Shown one piece after another: positions 46,970 to 56,090 of a stretch of DNA of 57,650 nt (the stretch's first letter is position 1; each line of letters starts with the position of its first letter). The notes below the pieces were generated by a model, which saw only the letters and a program-made list of their open reading frames with translations, searched no databases and had not been told where the DNA came from. The DNA lies in the NCBI GenBank assembly GCA_022826485.1, contig JAJDUU010000031.1, positions 1 through 57,650 on the forward strand, in the 5' to 3' direction. Source of the stretch: Chloroflexota bacterium (GTDB taxonomy: Bacteria; Chloroflexota; UBA11872). The position numbers were made by a program, and so were the translations under genes.

Positions 46970-48205
46970 ATGGACTCTAGTTCTCCGGCCCCGGACTGGA
47001 GTCACGCTGATTCCAGGCGCAGCAGAGTCGCCCTTCTCCCCAGCTGGGATGTATTCCGGATCGGCGGCGCGCAGGTATCGCTCGATGCGAGTTGGCTCAT
47101 CGTCTTCGGAGCGACTGCCGGGATAGCGGCCTTCTTCTTGCTGCCGTGGCGCTGGGCCGGGGCGTTTGCCGAGTGGCCGGCCAGCCCCACCGGGCACTGG
47201 GATGTGAGCCATTGGGCCGTCGGGTTGATCGCCGGCGCCCTGTTCTTTGGCTCCATCCTGGTGCATGAATTGGCCCATTTCATGCGGGCCGCGCGGTATG
47301 GCGGAACCGCGCCAAGGGTTCGACTCTACGTTCTTGGCGACATCGTCGAGACCGCGTATCGGCCACAGTCTCCCCAACAGGAGATTGCCGTTACCATTGC
47401 CGGCCCCGTCGTCAGCGCCGTGCTCGGGGGTGTCTTTGTCGGGCTTGCCTGGGTGTTGCCGGAACGGTCCATTCCCCAGGTGACGGCGCGATTGGTCGGC
47501 GAGTTCAACCTGTTTGTGGCCGTGCTCAGCCTCTTGCCGGGATTCCCACTGGATGGCGGCCGGCTGTTCCATGCGGTCGTCTGGCGGCGCACCAACGATC
47601 TCTACCGGGCAACCCGGGCAGCCAGCCGCCTCGGCATGGCGATCAGCCTGCTCATCGGCCTCTGGGGCTGCTTTGCGCTGGTGTTTTCGTACGGCCTCGG
47701 GTCCGACCTCGGGCTGCTCTTTGGGCCCTGGGCCTTGCTGGTCGCTTGGTTCTTATGGTCAGCCGCGAGTGCGGCGCTGCGGGACGCGGGCCACCGGAAA
47801 CGCCTCAGCACCGCGCCGGTGAACAGCGTCGTCCGATCCTTCACCCTGGCGCCCTTCTCCCACGATGCGTCCGTCCAGGACGTGTGGCAGGCCATCGTCA
47901 ATGATCGGGCGAGGCCGCCGTGCTGGGCGGTCGCCGATGCGTCAGGGCGAATCACGGCCTGGATCACGCGGCGTGAAGTCTCCGACGTGCCTCCGGATCG
48001 CCGCGCGGAAACGCAGCTCGGCGAGATCGTCCACGCGGTCGACTCCGCGGAGGTCCTGGAGTCGCATGCGCCGCTCGACACCGTGCTCGACGAGGTGCAG
48101 CGAGATCGTCGCGGCTTCTATGTGGTGAAGCAGGACGGTCGCATCACCGGCTGGGTCTACGCGGGGGATCTCGTGCAAGGCAAGCGCGGTGGCGGCACCG
48201 CCTAG
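46970..48205 (+). CDS. Site-2 protease (M50) with C-terminal CBS-like pair, second copy
   Basis: A 411-residue paralogue of the previous gene. The zinc site is H-E-L-A-H at 99-103, with L-D195-G-G-R at 194-198. In place of F-G-G-V-A-E-I it has L-G-D-I-V-E-T-A, so one conserved glycine before the loop is changed. The C-terminal CBS-like region is retained (L-E-S-H-A-P-L-D-T-V-L and V-V-K-Q-D-G-R-I-T-G-W-V-Y). DNA similarity to the first copy is low and base composition a little lower, so the duplication is old or one copy was acquired. It is followed by the second NYN gene, 68 bases away. Confidence 0.88.
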   Translation: MDSSSPAPDWSHADSRRSRVALLPSWDVFRIGGAQVSLDASWLIVFGATAGIAAFFLLPWRWAGAFAEWPASPTGHWDVSHWAVGLIAGALFFGSILVHELAHFMRAARYGGTAPRVRLYVLGDIVETAYRPQSPQQEIAVTIAGPVVSAVLGGVFVGLAWVLPERSIPQVTARLVGEFNLFVAVLSLLPGFPLDGGRLFHAVVWRRTNDLYRATRAASRLGMAISLLIGLWGCFALVFSYGLGSDLGLLFGPWALLVAWFLWSAASAALRDAGHRKRLSTAPVNSVVRSFTLAPFSHDASVQDVWQAIVNDRARPPCWAVADASGRITAWITRREVSDVPPDRRAETQLGEIVHAVDSAEVLESHAPLDTVLDEVQRDRRGFYVVKQDGRITGWVYAGDLVQGKRGGGTA

Positions 48206-48272
48206 TCCGTCGGCAGCCCGCGCCGCCCCGTCCACTATCATCTAGGCAAACCTGAACCGGCGCTGGGAGTAC

Positions 48273-49064
48273 GTGGTGGCCGCAGCGAACAAATCCGCCG
48301 TCTTGATCGATCTGGCTTCATTGCAAGCCCTCACGGCGAACGGCGGCGGGGTGATCGACTTCCAGCAGCTGCGCGACCGCCTGACCGGCGACAGCACCCT
48401 GGTGCGCGCCACGGCCTATGGCACCGAGCACGAGGGCCAACCCAGCCCGCACCTGGATCTCGCCGGCCTCTCGCGGGCCGGCTACAAGCAGGTGACCAAG
48501 CGCCTGCGGCGCCGCGACGACGGCACGCTCTACGCCAGCGTGCACGTGGAGATGACCGTCGACGCGCTGGACCTCACGCCCTACATCGACCGCCTCACGC
48601 TGGTGACCACCGACCCGGATTTCGTCCCGCTCATCGAGGCGGTGCAGCGCCGCGGGGTGCGGGTGCAGGTCGTGGCCAGCGGCGCGGGTCGCAGCCAGCC
48701 GCTGGCCGCCGCGGCGGACGAGACGCTGGAGCTGGACGACCTGATCTCCGACGTGGTGCGGCCCGAGCGCTCGCGCCGCGACCGCCGCCGCCCCACGCCC
48801 CCGCGCGCCGCGCCCGGCGAAACGGCGCGCGCGCGGGTTCCCGACCGCCCGGACGAGGAGCCCCGGCCGCGACGCCCGGCGCGCCCGCCGCGCGAGTCAC
48901 GGCGTGAGTCACCGCGCGAGTCGCCGCCCCCGCCCGACCCGGCGCCCGAACCGGCAAAACCCGAGCCGCCGGCGCCCGCTCCCCCGCGGCGCGAGCGCCT
49001 GACCGCCCTACCCGGCGAGCGGTTGAGCGGACGCGCCGGACCGCCGCCCGACGCCTCGGACTAG
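48273..49064 (+). CDS. Divergent NYN domain protein, second copy
   Basis: A 263-residue protein with an N-terminal NYN-like domain (about 8-150) and a long Arg/Pro-rich tail (about 165-260). The NYN motifs are altered compared with the first copy: L-I-D-L-A-S-L (Ser where Asn is usual), V-D-A-L-D-L-T, and V-T-T-D-P-D-F-V-P-L instead of S-G-D-S-D-F. Several acidic residues remain, so catalysis may be reduced rather than lost. The tail is likely unstructured and could bind RNA. GGGAG precedes GTG 48273, and a TATCAT box at 48236-48241 is a possible promoter. Confidence 0.8.
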   Translation: MVAAANKSAVLIDLASLQALTANGGGVIDFQQLRDRLTGDSTLVRATAYGTEHEGQPSPHLDLAGLSRAGYKQVTKRLRRRDDGTLYASVHVEMTVDALDLTPYIDRLTLVTTDPDFVPLIEAVQRRGVRVQVVASGAGRSQPLAAAADETLELDDLISDVVRPERSRRDRRRPTPPRAAPGETARARVPDRPDEEPRPRRPARPPRESRRESPRESPPPPDPAPEPAKPEPPAPAPPRRERLTALPGERLSGRAGPPPDASD

Positions 49065-49076
49065 ACCCGCGTCGCC

Positions 49077-49937
49077 GTGCGCGTAGGCATCGCAGCCACC
49101 ATGTGGGGCGATGCGCCGTTCCGCCTCGTCGCCGAGGAGGCCCGCGACGCCGGCTACGCCGGTCTCGAAGGCGGCGTCAGCGACCTGCGTGGCGACGCGC
49201 CGCTCGCCCGCCGCATCGTCTCCGACGACGGCCTGCCACTGCTTGGCGGACGCTTCGCGGCCAACTGGTTCGCGCCCGAGTACCACGACGTTGAGTTGGA
49301 CCAGCTCAGGCGCGTGGCCGAGTTCCTGGCCGACCTCGACGCCGCCTACGTGGTCGCGGCCGCCCACGCGGTGCCGGAACGCTTGACGACCGCCGGCCAC
49401 GGCGATCCCGCCGAGGAGCTGCAGCCGGACCAGTGGGGCCATCTCGCCGAGTGCCTCGCCCGCGCCGCCGACATCTGCGGCCAGGAGTTCGAGCTCCAGG
49501 TCGTCTTTCGCAACCAACTCGGCTCCCACGTGGAAACCACCGCGGAGCTCGATCGCCTGCTGTCCCTCACCGACCCCACGTCGCTGATGCTCGCCGTCGA
49601 CGTCGGCTACCTCTTCTACCTGGGCTCCGACCCGCGCGACTTCATCCGCGACCGCATCGAGCGGGTAGCCTACGTCATCCTCAAGGACGTGGACGCGGAC
49701 CTCCGCGACCGCCATCTGGCGCAGGGCGGCGCCCCGCCCGCCTTCGCCAGGCTCGGCGGCTTTCCGGAGCTCGGCGGCGGCCACGTGGACCTGGAGGGCA
49801 TCCTGGAGATTCTTCGAGACGGTGACTATGACGGATGGCTCGTCGTGGATCAGGACCTCACGCTGCGCGATCCCGCCGCCAGCGCCCAGATCAGCCGGGA
49901 GTGTCTGGTGCATTTGGGACTTGAGCCCGAGTCATGA
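49077..49937 (+). CDS. Sugar phosphate isomerase/epimerase-like TIM-barrel protein
   Basis: A 286-residue AP-endonuclease-2 (xylose isomerase-like TIM barrel, PF01261) protein. It begins V-G-I-A-A-T-M-W-G with the usual E-x-A-x-x-A-G-Y-A-G-L-E-G-G motif. Later strands show L-Q-V-V-F-R-N-Q, L-A-V-D-V-G-Y-L-F-Y and V-I-L-K-D-V-D. These enzymes act on sugars or inositols, for example IolE-type inosose dehydratases. It starts at GTG 49077, 12 bases after the NYN gene, and its stop overlaps the start of the next gene (ATGA), so those two are coupled. Confidence 0.85.
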   Translation: MRVGIAATMWGDAPFRLVAEEARDAGYAGLEGGVSDLRGDAPLARRIVSDDGLPLLGGRFAANWFAPEYHDVELDQLRRVAEFLADLDAAYVVAAAHAVPERLTTAGHGDPAEELQPDQWGHLAECLARAADICGQEFELQVVFRNQLGSHVETTAELDRLLSLTDPTSLMLAVDVGYLFYLGSDPRDFIRDRIERVAYVILKDVDADLRDRHLAQGGAPPAFARLGGFPELGGGHVDLEGILEILRDGDYDGWLVVDQDLTLRDPAASAQISRECLVHLGLEPES

Positions 49938-51091
49938 CGCGCCGGCTTGACCGCCGCTCGGTCGTGCGCGGCGCCGCCGGTCTCATGGGCGGCACCCTGC
50001 TGGCGGCCTGCGGGGCTGAGCCGGTGCGCCGCTCGGCCCCCAGCCCCCTGCCGCTGGCCAATGTCGAGCCGTGGGGCGCCAATGTCTTCCTGGACGTCGA
50101 GAACGAGGACTGGAAACGCCGCCACAGCCTCGAGCTGCTGCGCGCGGCGGGCGTCCGCTGGATCTTCCAGCGCATCGGCTGGGACGCCGTTGAAACCGTC
50201 GGCCAGGGACTCTTCGTCAATCCGCAGCGGCGCGAGAGCAGCTGGGATCGGTTCGATGACATCGTCGACCGCGCCCGGGAGCAGGACATCTCGGTCGTGG
50301 CCCGCATCGAGCGCTCGCCGCAGTGGGCGCGGCCCGGCCGCGACAGCCCCACCGCACCGCCCGTCGACCTCGCCGACTTCGCCGCGTTTCTGCGCACCCT
50401 CGCCGAGCGCTACGACGACCGCATCCAGCACTACCAGATTTGGCACGAGCCCAACCTGGCCGCAAACTGGGGCGGCGCGGCGCCCGATCCCGCCGGCTAC
50501 GCCGAGCTGCTGCGGGTGGCCTACGACTCGCTGAAGTCGTTCGATGACCGGCTCGTCGTGGCCAGCGCGCAGCTGGCGCCCACGCTCGAAAACAACCCGC
50601 GCGCGATCAGCGACCTCACCTATCTGCGGCAGATCTACGACCACGGCGCCGCCGAGGCGCTGGATATTCAGGCGGCGGCGGCCTTCGGCATGCAGTACTC
50701 CCCCAGCACGCCGCCGGACCCGCGCGTGCTCAACTTCCGCCGCGTCGAGCTGCTCCGCAACCTGATGGTGGAATACGGCCGCAGCGACGCCCCCGTCTGG
50801 CTCAGCGCCTACGGCTGGAACGCCGCGCCGCCCGACCTCGAAGCCTCGCAGTCCCCATGGCGCCGCGTCGAGGAGCCGCAGCAGGCCGCCTGGACCATCG
50901 ACGGCGTCCGTTTCGGCCTGCGCGAATGGCCCTGGATCGGCGTGTTCGGCATCTGGTACTTCCGCCGGTCCTTCACCACCCTTGGACCCGACGACGCCGG
51001 CTATTACTTCCGCATGGTCGACCCGGATTTCACGCCGCGCCCGGTCTACCGCGCCGTCCAAGAAGCCGCCACCGGCCACACGGACCTGTAG
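49934..51091 (+). CDS. Exported GH-A fold lipoprotein, predicted to lack its nucleophile
   Basis: A 385-residue Tat-type lipoprotein (R-R-S-V-V-R, then L-L-A-A-C, Cys26). The mature part is a (beta/alpha)8 barrel similar to GH39/GH5-like xylosidases. The acid/base Glu is present in I-W-H-E172-P-N. At the expected nucleophile the family pattern V-W-L-T-E-F-G-W reads V-W-L-S-A292-Y-G-W, with Ala in place of Glu. Unless another Glu serves, it cannot be a retaining hydrolase and may bind sugars instead. It is coupled to the upstream isomerase-like gene, whose possible substrate it might supply. Confidence 0.8.
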   Translation: MTRRLDRRSVVRGAAGLMGGTLLAACGAEPVRRSAPSPLPLANVEPWGANVFLDVENEDWKRRHSLELLRAAGVRWIFQRIGWDAVETVGQGLFVNPQRRESSWDRFDDIVDRAREQDISVVARIERSPQWARPGRDSPTAPPVDLADFAAFLRTLAERYDDRIQHYQIWHEPNLAANWGGAAPDPAGYAELLRVAYDSLKSFDDRLVVASAQLAPTLENNPRAISDLTYLRQIYDHGAAEALDIQAAAAFGMQYSPSTPPDPRVLNFRRVELLRNLMVEYGRSDAPVWLSAYGWNAAPPDLEASQSPWRRVEEPQQAAWTIDGVRFGLREWPWIGVFGIWYFRRSFTTLGPDDAGYYFRMVDPDFTPRPVYRAVQEAATGHTDL

Positions 51092-51119
51092 GAAACCACC
51101 GCCTACATCCCTTCCCCAT

Positions 51120-51240
51120 TGAAGGAGACCCTTGCATAACCCCTTCGGCGGAGCCTGTCCCCGCGAAGGGAGACCTTTGCGAAACCCCTCCGTCATTCCG
51201 GCGAAGGCCGGAATCCAGTCCGGTCGAACCTGGGGACGCC
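51120..51240. repeat. Palindromic repeats between the GH-A lipoprotein and HTTM genes
   Basis: A GAAGGAGACCCTTGCATAACCC segment (51121-51142), a half unit with CCCGCGAAGGGAGACCTTTG (51160-51179), and a complete type A unit CCGTCATTCCGGC-GAAG-GCCGGAATCCAGTCCGG (51190-51223). No gene is present between 51092 and 51302. Confidence 0.8.
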
Positions 51241-51302
51241 CGGATGCGTAGCGGAGGGGCGGCACGCGAACCCTCCCTCCCGCAACTGCGCCGCTGTTTC
51301 CA

Positions 51303-52760
51303 ATGACGGGGGAGGGTCGGCGCCCGACGTACCAGCCGCGGCCGCTCGCCGACTCCCTCGCACGCCTGATGCGCCCGCCGTCGCTTCCGGCCGCCTTCGA
51401 CCGCGCCCTGCTGGCCGCCTCCGGCCGGGTCAGCGCCGCCTCGGCCGCCGCCTTTCGCATCGCCTTCGGGCTCCTCGGCCTCTTCGCCGTCGGCCGCTTC
51501 GCCGCGCACGGCTGGATCGCCGAGCTCTACATCGAGCCCGAACGTCACTTCAAATATCTCGGCTTCGAGTGGGTGCAGCCCTGGCCGGCCTGGGGGATGT
51601 ATCTCCACTTCGCCCTGCTCGGCGCGGCCAGCCTGGGCGTGGCGTTGGGCTATCGCTACCGCCTCTCCATGGCGTCCTTCTTCGTCCTCTTCACCTACGT
51701 CGAGCTCATCGACAAGACGACCTATCTGAACCACTACTACTGGATGAGCCTGGTCAGCTTCCTGATGATCTTCATGCCGCTGCACCGCACGGCCTCGCTG
51801 GACGCCCAGCGGAAACCCGCGTGGCGGCGAGACACGATCCCCGTGTGGGTGATCTGGACCCTCCGCGCGCAGCTGGGCGTCGTGTACCTGTTTTCGGGCC
51901 TCGCCAAGCTGAATCCCGACTGGCTGCTGCATGCGCAGCCGCTGCGCATCTGGCTCTACAACAACGGCGACCTGTTCCTGGTCGGGCCGCTGCTGAAGGA
52001 AGCCTGGGTGGCCTATGCCATGAGCTGGGCGGGAGCCGCGTTCGACCTCACGATCGTGGGCTGGCTGCTGTGGCGTCGCAGCCGCCCCTTCGCGTACGCG
52101 GTGGTCATCGCGTTTCACCTTGCGACCTGGGTGCTCTTTCCCATCGGCATATTTCCCTGGGTCATGATCCTGGGCACGCTCATCTTCTTCCCACCCGACT
52201 GGCCCCGCCGGCTGCTGGCCAGGCTCCGCCGGCGTCCACCGCCCAAACCAGCCTTCACGTTGCTCTCCGGCGCGCCGCCCGGTTGGACGGCCCGCGCGGC
52301 TGCCGTCGCCCTTGGCCTGTTTGCCCTGGCGCAAGTGATCCTGCCCCTGCGCCACTGGGCCTATCCCGGCGACGTCCGCTTCAACGAGGAGGGCTACCGC
52401 TTCGCCTGGCGCGTGATGCTGACCGAGAAGACCGGCCACGCCCTGTTCCGCGTCACCGATCCGATCACCGGGGAGGAGTGGCTGGCCTACCCCGAGGATT
52501 ACCTCACGCCGCTCCAGGCCGAGCGCATGGCCTACCAGCCGGACATGATTCTGGAGACCGCGCACTTCATCGCCGACGACTTCCGGCGGCAGGGCCGCGA
52601 CGTGGAAGTCCGCGCCGACGTGTTCGTCACGTTCAACGGCCGTCCCGCCGTGCGCTTCATCGATCCGAACGTCGACCTGGCGCGGATTGCGCCGGGCCTC
52701 GCGCCCAAGCCGTGGATCCTTCCCGCGCCGGACAGCGACACGATGCCGCCCCTGTCCTAG
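51303..52760 (+). CDS. HTTM domain protein (vitamin K-dependent gamma-carboxylase-like)
   Basis: A 485-residue membrane protein of the HTTM/VKG_Carbox family (PF05090). Four to six hydrophobic helices cover residues 45-300. The conserved segment D-K-T-T-Y-L-N-H-Y-Y-W (about 139-149) contains the Lys that in human gamma-glutamyl carboxylase acts as the catalytic base. A lumen-like soluble domain follows, with F-R-V-T-D-P-I-T-G. Bacterial members have no confirmed carboxylation target. It converges on the imelysin operon with a four-base stop overlap. In Bacteroidota I recall HTTM genes beside imelysin genes, so the association may be functional. Confidence 0.85.
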   Translation: MTGEGRRPTYQPRPLADSLARLMRPPSLPAAFDRALLAASGRVSAASAAAFRIAFGLLGLFAVGRFAAHGWIAELYIEPERHFKYLGFEWVQPWPAWGMYLHFALLGAASLGVALGYRYRLSMASFFVLFTYVELIDKTTYLNHYYWMSLVSFLMIFMPLHRTASLDAQRKPAWRRDTIPVWVIWTLRAQLGVVYLFSGLAKLNPDWLLHAQPLRIWLYNNGDLFLVGPLLKEAWVAYAMSWAGAAFDLTIVGWLLWRRSRPFAYAVVIAFHLATWVLFPIGIFPWVMILGTLIFFPPDWPRRLLARLRRRPPPKPAFTLLSGAPPGWTARAAAVALGLFALAQVILPLRHWAYPGDVRFNEEGYRFAWRVMLTEKTGHALFRVTDPITGEEWLAYPEDYLTPLQAERMAYQPDMILETAHFIADDFRRQGRDVEVRADVFVTFNGRPAVRFIDPNVDLARIAPGLAPKPWILPAPDSDTMPPLS

Positions 52761-53845
52761 CGCATGCTGTCGCCGTCGGTGTCGCTGAATCCAACCGCGA
52801 CGCCCAGCAGGCTCACCACCTCGGTGTTGATCGCGCGACGCAGGTCCATCAATCGGTCGTAGACCGCCCGCACCTGCGCCGGTCGGTCCACCACGGCGGC
52901 GCGCAGGGGACCTTCCACGGCGTCCACCGACGCCACGGCATCCTCGAACAGGCTCCGCATGCGCTCGTCCGCCGCGGCCGACAGCGGAGCGACCATGTGG
53001 GACACCCCGAGCCCATCGTTGACGGCGTCTCCCAGATACACGTCGCGCATGCCCAGAACCGTCGCGCGCAGATCGGCCAGTCCGTTGCCGCCCGCGCCGC
53101 CGGGGATGGCCGTAAGGTCGGCGCCGTCGCCCCGCAGCCCCAGAGCGGCCGCCAGCTGCAAGTCCGTGAGCGTGCGGATGAGGAAGACCTGCGTCCGCAC
53201 CACCTCGGCCACCGCCGCGCTCTCGAGCATCGAGCTCGACGACCGTCCGGTGAGGAAGTCCCGGTAGGCCGGACCGCCGTTCCGCGACACCGTCCACTCC
53301 TCGACGATGGCGGCGGTTTCGGACGCGATGACGCCGCCGAGCGCGCGCAGGTAGTCGCAGCGCGGCGAGGCGGCGTCTGACAGCCGGGACACCGCCTCCG
53401 CGTCGAACACGATGTACTCGATCGCCCCGAAGCCGCGCTGCGTGGAGGCCAGGGTGTTCCGCACCGCGTCCTCGGTCGTCGCCGGGTTCTCCGCCAGCAT
53501 CCGCTCGATTCGCTCGGGGTCGATCGGCGACCAGTCGATCAGCCCGCCGGAGCGCCGGTCCATGACCGGACCAAACGCCATCGCCGCCGATCGCAGCCAC
53601 GCGCCCCGCGCGTCCCGCCACGCCTGGTGCGCGGTTTGCACCGTGCCATCGGAGGGCGCCGCGCACAGCGCCTCGATCGCCGTCTCGAGGTCAGCGGCCG
53701 CCACGCCGGCCGCCTGGTACGTCGGCACAACCACCTGGTCGGTGAGGCTGATCAGCACGTCCGAGTCGTCGGGTGCGCCCTCGCCGCATCCGACCACCAC
53801 CAGCAGCAGTCCCGCCGTCAAGAGTCCGCGCCATCGGTTCATCAC
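52757..53845 (-). CDS. Imelysin family lipoprotein, second copy
   Basis: A 362-residue lipoprotein with signal L-L-V-V-V-G-C. The mature part is the helical imelysin fold (Peptidase_M75, PF09375): W-R-D-A-R-G-A-W-L-R, then S-T-Q-R-G-F-G-A-I-E-Y-I-V-F, where the G-x-H-x-x-E motif appears as G-A-I-E with no His. Imelysins are periplasmic proteins linked to iron uptake; the motif is not thought to be proteolytic. GTG 53845 overlaps the stop of the upstream di-heme gene by one base; an ATG follows three bases later. It is the last gene of the operon. Confidence 0.85.
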   Translation of the reverse strand: MMNRWRGLLTAGLLLVVVGCGEGAPDDSDVLISLTDQVVVPTYQAAGVAAADLETAIEALCAAPSDGTVQTAHQAWRDARGAWLRSAAMAFGPVMDRRSGGLIDWSPIDPERIERMLAENPATTEDAVRNTLASTQRGFGAIEYIVFDAEAVSRLSDAASPRCDYLRALGGVIASETAAIVEEWTVSRNGGPAYRDFLTGRSSSSMLESAAVAEVVRTQVFLIRTLTDLQLAAALGLRGDGADLTAIPGGAGGNGLADLRATVLGMRDVYLGDAVNDGLGVSHMVAPLSAAADERMRSLFEDAVASVDAVEGPLRAAVVDRPAQVRAVYDRLMDLRRAINTEVVSLLGVAVGFSDTDGDSMR

Positions 53846-55254
53846 TACAGTGACCTCAGAAACTGGAGCAGGGCGTCACGCTCGCTCGCCGTCAGCGCCA
53901 TGAACCGATCGCGCGAGGCTTGCCCTTCGCCGCCGTGCCAGAGAATCGCTTCCTCCAGGCTCCGCGCGCGCCCGTCATGCAGGAACATCGTGTGTCGGTT
54001 CACGACCTGCACCAGGCCAATGCCCCACAGCGGCGGCGTGCGCCATTCGCGGCCGGTGGCCAGGCCGTCGGGCCGCTCGTCCGCCAGGCCCTCGCCCATG
54101 TCGTGGAGCAGCAGGTCCGTGAAGGGAAAGATGGTCTGGGCGCGCAGGGGTTCCACCGGGTGGTCGTCCCCCGTGACGTGCCTGGGCGTGTGGCACGAGG
54201 AACAGCCGGTCTCGACGAACAGCTCGGCGCCCCGTCGCACCTTCGGCTCGTCCACGTTGCGCATGGCCGGCACGGCCAGGGTCTGCACGTAGAACGCCAC
54301 CTGAGCCAGCCGCTCGTCCGGCATCTCGGGCGTGCCGCCGTTGGGCGCCGCCGCGCAGTCGGACTGCGCCGCCGGGCAGTTCTCCTCGGGAAACAGGCTG
54401 GACGTGATGCCGATATCCCCTCGGAACGCGCCGGCGGATTGCTGCTCCACCGTGGGCTCATTGGCCTTCCAGCCGAACCGACCCAGCACCACCTCGCCGC
54501 GCCGGATGTCCCACACCATGTTGGGGCGACCCGAAATCCCGTCGCCGTCGGCATCGTCGGGGTCCGCCAGTCCCAGGATGCGTTCCGCCGGAATGGCCTC
54601 CAGCAAGCCCATGCCGATGACGGCGGAGGCGATGCGCGGCGAGATCATGACCGCCGCATCGTGCGGGCCGAAGGCCGGATCCAGAATGACGTAGGTGGGC
54701 TTGCGCAGCGTGAACGGCGTGCCGTCCGGGTAGGCGCCGCTGATGATCTCGTAGCGGATGCCGATCCGTCCCTCCGGCGCCACGCCGATGACGGCGCGAT
54801 CCTGCAGCTGCCCGCCGTAGACCGGCTCGTCGACCGGACCGTCGGGCCCGGCGATGCTGAGCCGCAGGAGCAGTCCGCGCTCGGGATCCTCGTCGTCGTC
54901 CGGGGGCTTGGCCCGGCCGTCGCGCGCGTGACAGGACGAGCACGACTGCGCATTGAACGTCGGACCGAGACCGTCCCGCGCCTCGGTCGACGCCGGCGCC
55001 GTGACCCAGTTCTGATTGAAGAAGCTGTCGCCCACTTCGAAGACGCGCCGCTCCTCGTTGGCCAGGTTGCGCGCGGACAGCTCGAACGCGTTGCTGCCGG
55101 CGCTGAACGCCGTCCCCGCCCCGCCCAACCGCTCGTCGAAGACCATGGTGAGGTCGACCCCCGGTCGGTCGGGGCCGCACGACGCCAGCAACGCGCCCGC
55201 GACCACTGCGGCCGCCAGCCGCCCGACGGCGCGTCGCGCTCCGACCGGTACCAT
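53845..55254 (-). CDS. DUF1111 di-heme oxidoreductase (thiol oxidoreductase-like)
   Basis: A 469-residue exported lipoprotein. The signal ends A-L-L-A-S-C (Cys26). Two heme-binding motifs are visible: C-S-S-C-H at 105-109 and a second C-S-S-C-H near 350. The segments D-G-L-G-P-T-F-N-A-Q-S-C, E-A-I-P-A-E-R-I-L and F-G-W-K-A are typical of DUF1111 (PF06537, COG3488). Such genes are regularly found with imelysin genes, and the protein probably handles periplasmic electron transfer linked to metal uptake. It is flanked by imelysin 2 downstream and the membrane protein upstream. Confidence 0.9.
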   Translation of the reverse strand: MVPVGARRAVGRLAAAVVAGALLASCGPDRPGVDLTMVFDERLGGAGTAFSAGSNAFELSARNLANEERRVFEVGDSFFNQNWVTAPASTEARDGLGPTFNAQSCSSCHARDGRAKPPDDDEDPERGLLLRLSIAGPDGPVDEPVYGGQLQDRAVIGVAPEGRIGIRYEIISGAYPDGTPFTLRKPTYVILDPAFGPHDAAVMISPRIASAVIGMGLLEAIPAERILGLADPDDADGDGISGRPNMVWDIRRGEVVLGRFGWKANEPTVEQQSAGAFRGDIGITSSLFPEENCPAAQSDCAAAPNGGTPEMPDERLAQVAFYVQTLAVPAMRNVDEPKVRRGAELFVETGCSSCHTPRHVTGDDHPVEPLRAQTIFPFTDLLLHDMGEGLADERPDGLATGREWRTPPLWGIGLVQVVNRHTMFLHDGRARSLEEAILWHGGEGQASRDRFMALTASERDALLQFLRSL

Positions 55255-55307
55255 TGGCCCGGGGTCACCGCACCCAGGCCGCACGTGGCGGCGCCGCCCG
55301 CGCCGTC

Positions 55308-56081
55308 CTACCCCACATGCGACCTGCCGCGAGTGGCGGATGCGGTGACCATGGCTGTGAAGTGCCGTTCCACCCGGCCGGTCGCCAGCATGGCGCCGAC
55401 GACCAGAAGCCAGACGAAAAAGCCGGTACCCACGATTGGGTGCATGATCGTCGCGGCATCGATCCAGATGAATTGCATGGCCAGGCCGAGGACGGCCGAG
55501 ACGGGCGCGATGCGCCGGAGCTGCCCGCCGACCTTCCACTGATATCGGGCGGCGGTGAGCAGGGCCAATCCGGCTGCCACAAAGCCAATCTTTCCGGCAA
55601 TCCCGTGGATGCCGTCAAGCGTCTCCGCGGCCGCGCCCCCCAGGTCAGGCGCCGCCGCCGCCAGGGCGATCGCGCCGGCGCCCGAAACGGCAAACCCCGC
55701 GCCGGCGACGGCGAGCAGATATGGCACCAGCGGCGTGCCCAGACGTTGGCGAATGATCCACGTGCGCAGCAGGAACCAGGCCCCGGCAACCAGCGCCAAT
55801 CCCGCCACTACGCGCCCGCCGCCGCCCAGGCCGTAGAGGCCGCTCCGCTCGGCGATGGCCGCCAGCGTCTCCGCCAAGGTGGCATGGTCCGCCGCCGCCG
55901 ACACGCGTCCAATCACCGACACGGCCAGGGCCAGCGCCGCCAAGATGAGCAGCCTGCCCGCATACCGCGCAGCTGCGGCCGGCGTTGAGCCGGCCGCAGC
56001 CGCCGTCGGCGGCGGCGCGCGGCCCGCGACCTCAGGCACCGAGCCGCCCCCTGGCAGCCCTCGCGCCGGACCGCGGACCAC
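55308..56081 (-). CDS. Hypothetical integral membrane protein in the imelysin operon
   Basis: A 257-residue protein with five or six hydrophobic helices: about 42-62, 90-108, 120-142, 160-180, 190-208 and 220-240. The first 40 residues are Pro/Ala-rich and probably unstructured, and the start is uncertain. Between helices 1 and 2 lies A-A-I-A-E-R-S-G-L-Y-G-L-G. Histidines in the H-G-I-A-G-K and T-I-M-H-P-I-V segments could bind heme or metal. I recognise no family. It starts ten bases after the first imelysin's stop, so it is co-transcribed and may anchor or power the system. Confidence 0.7.
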   Translation of the reverse strand: MVRGPARGLPGGGSVPEVAGRAPPPTAAAAGSTPAAAARYAGRLLILAALALAVSVIGRVSAAADHATLAETLAAIAERSGLYGLGGGGRVVAGLALVAGAWFLLRTWIIRQRLGTPLVPYLLAVAGAGFAVSGAGAIALAAAAPDLGGAAAETLDGIHGIAGKIGFVAAGLALLTAARYQWKVGGQLRRIAPVSAVLGLAMQFIWIDAATIMHPIVGTGFFVWLLVVGAMLATGRVERHFTAMVTASATRGRSHVG

Positions 56082-56090
56082 GGCTCGCCA

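Noticed and set aside
45590-47572. Minus-strand open frame of about 660 codons opposite the site-2 proteases
   Set aside because: Shadow frame; both plus-strand proteases have intact zinc motifs.
51030-53666. Long minus-strand open frame opposite the HTTM gene, about 880 codons
   Set aside because: It covers repeats, the HTTM gene in antisense and part of the second imelysin in the wrong frame.
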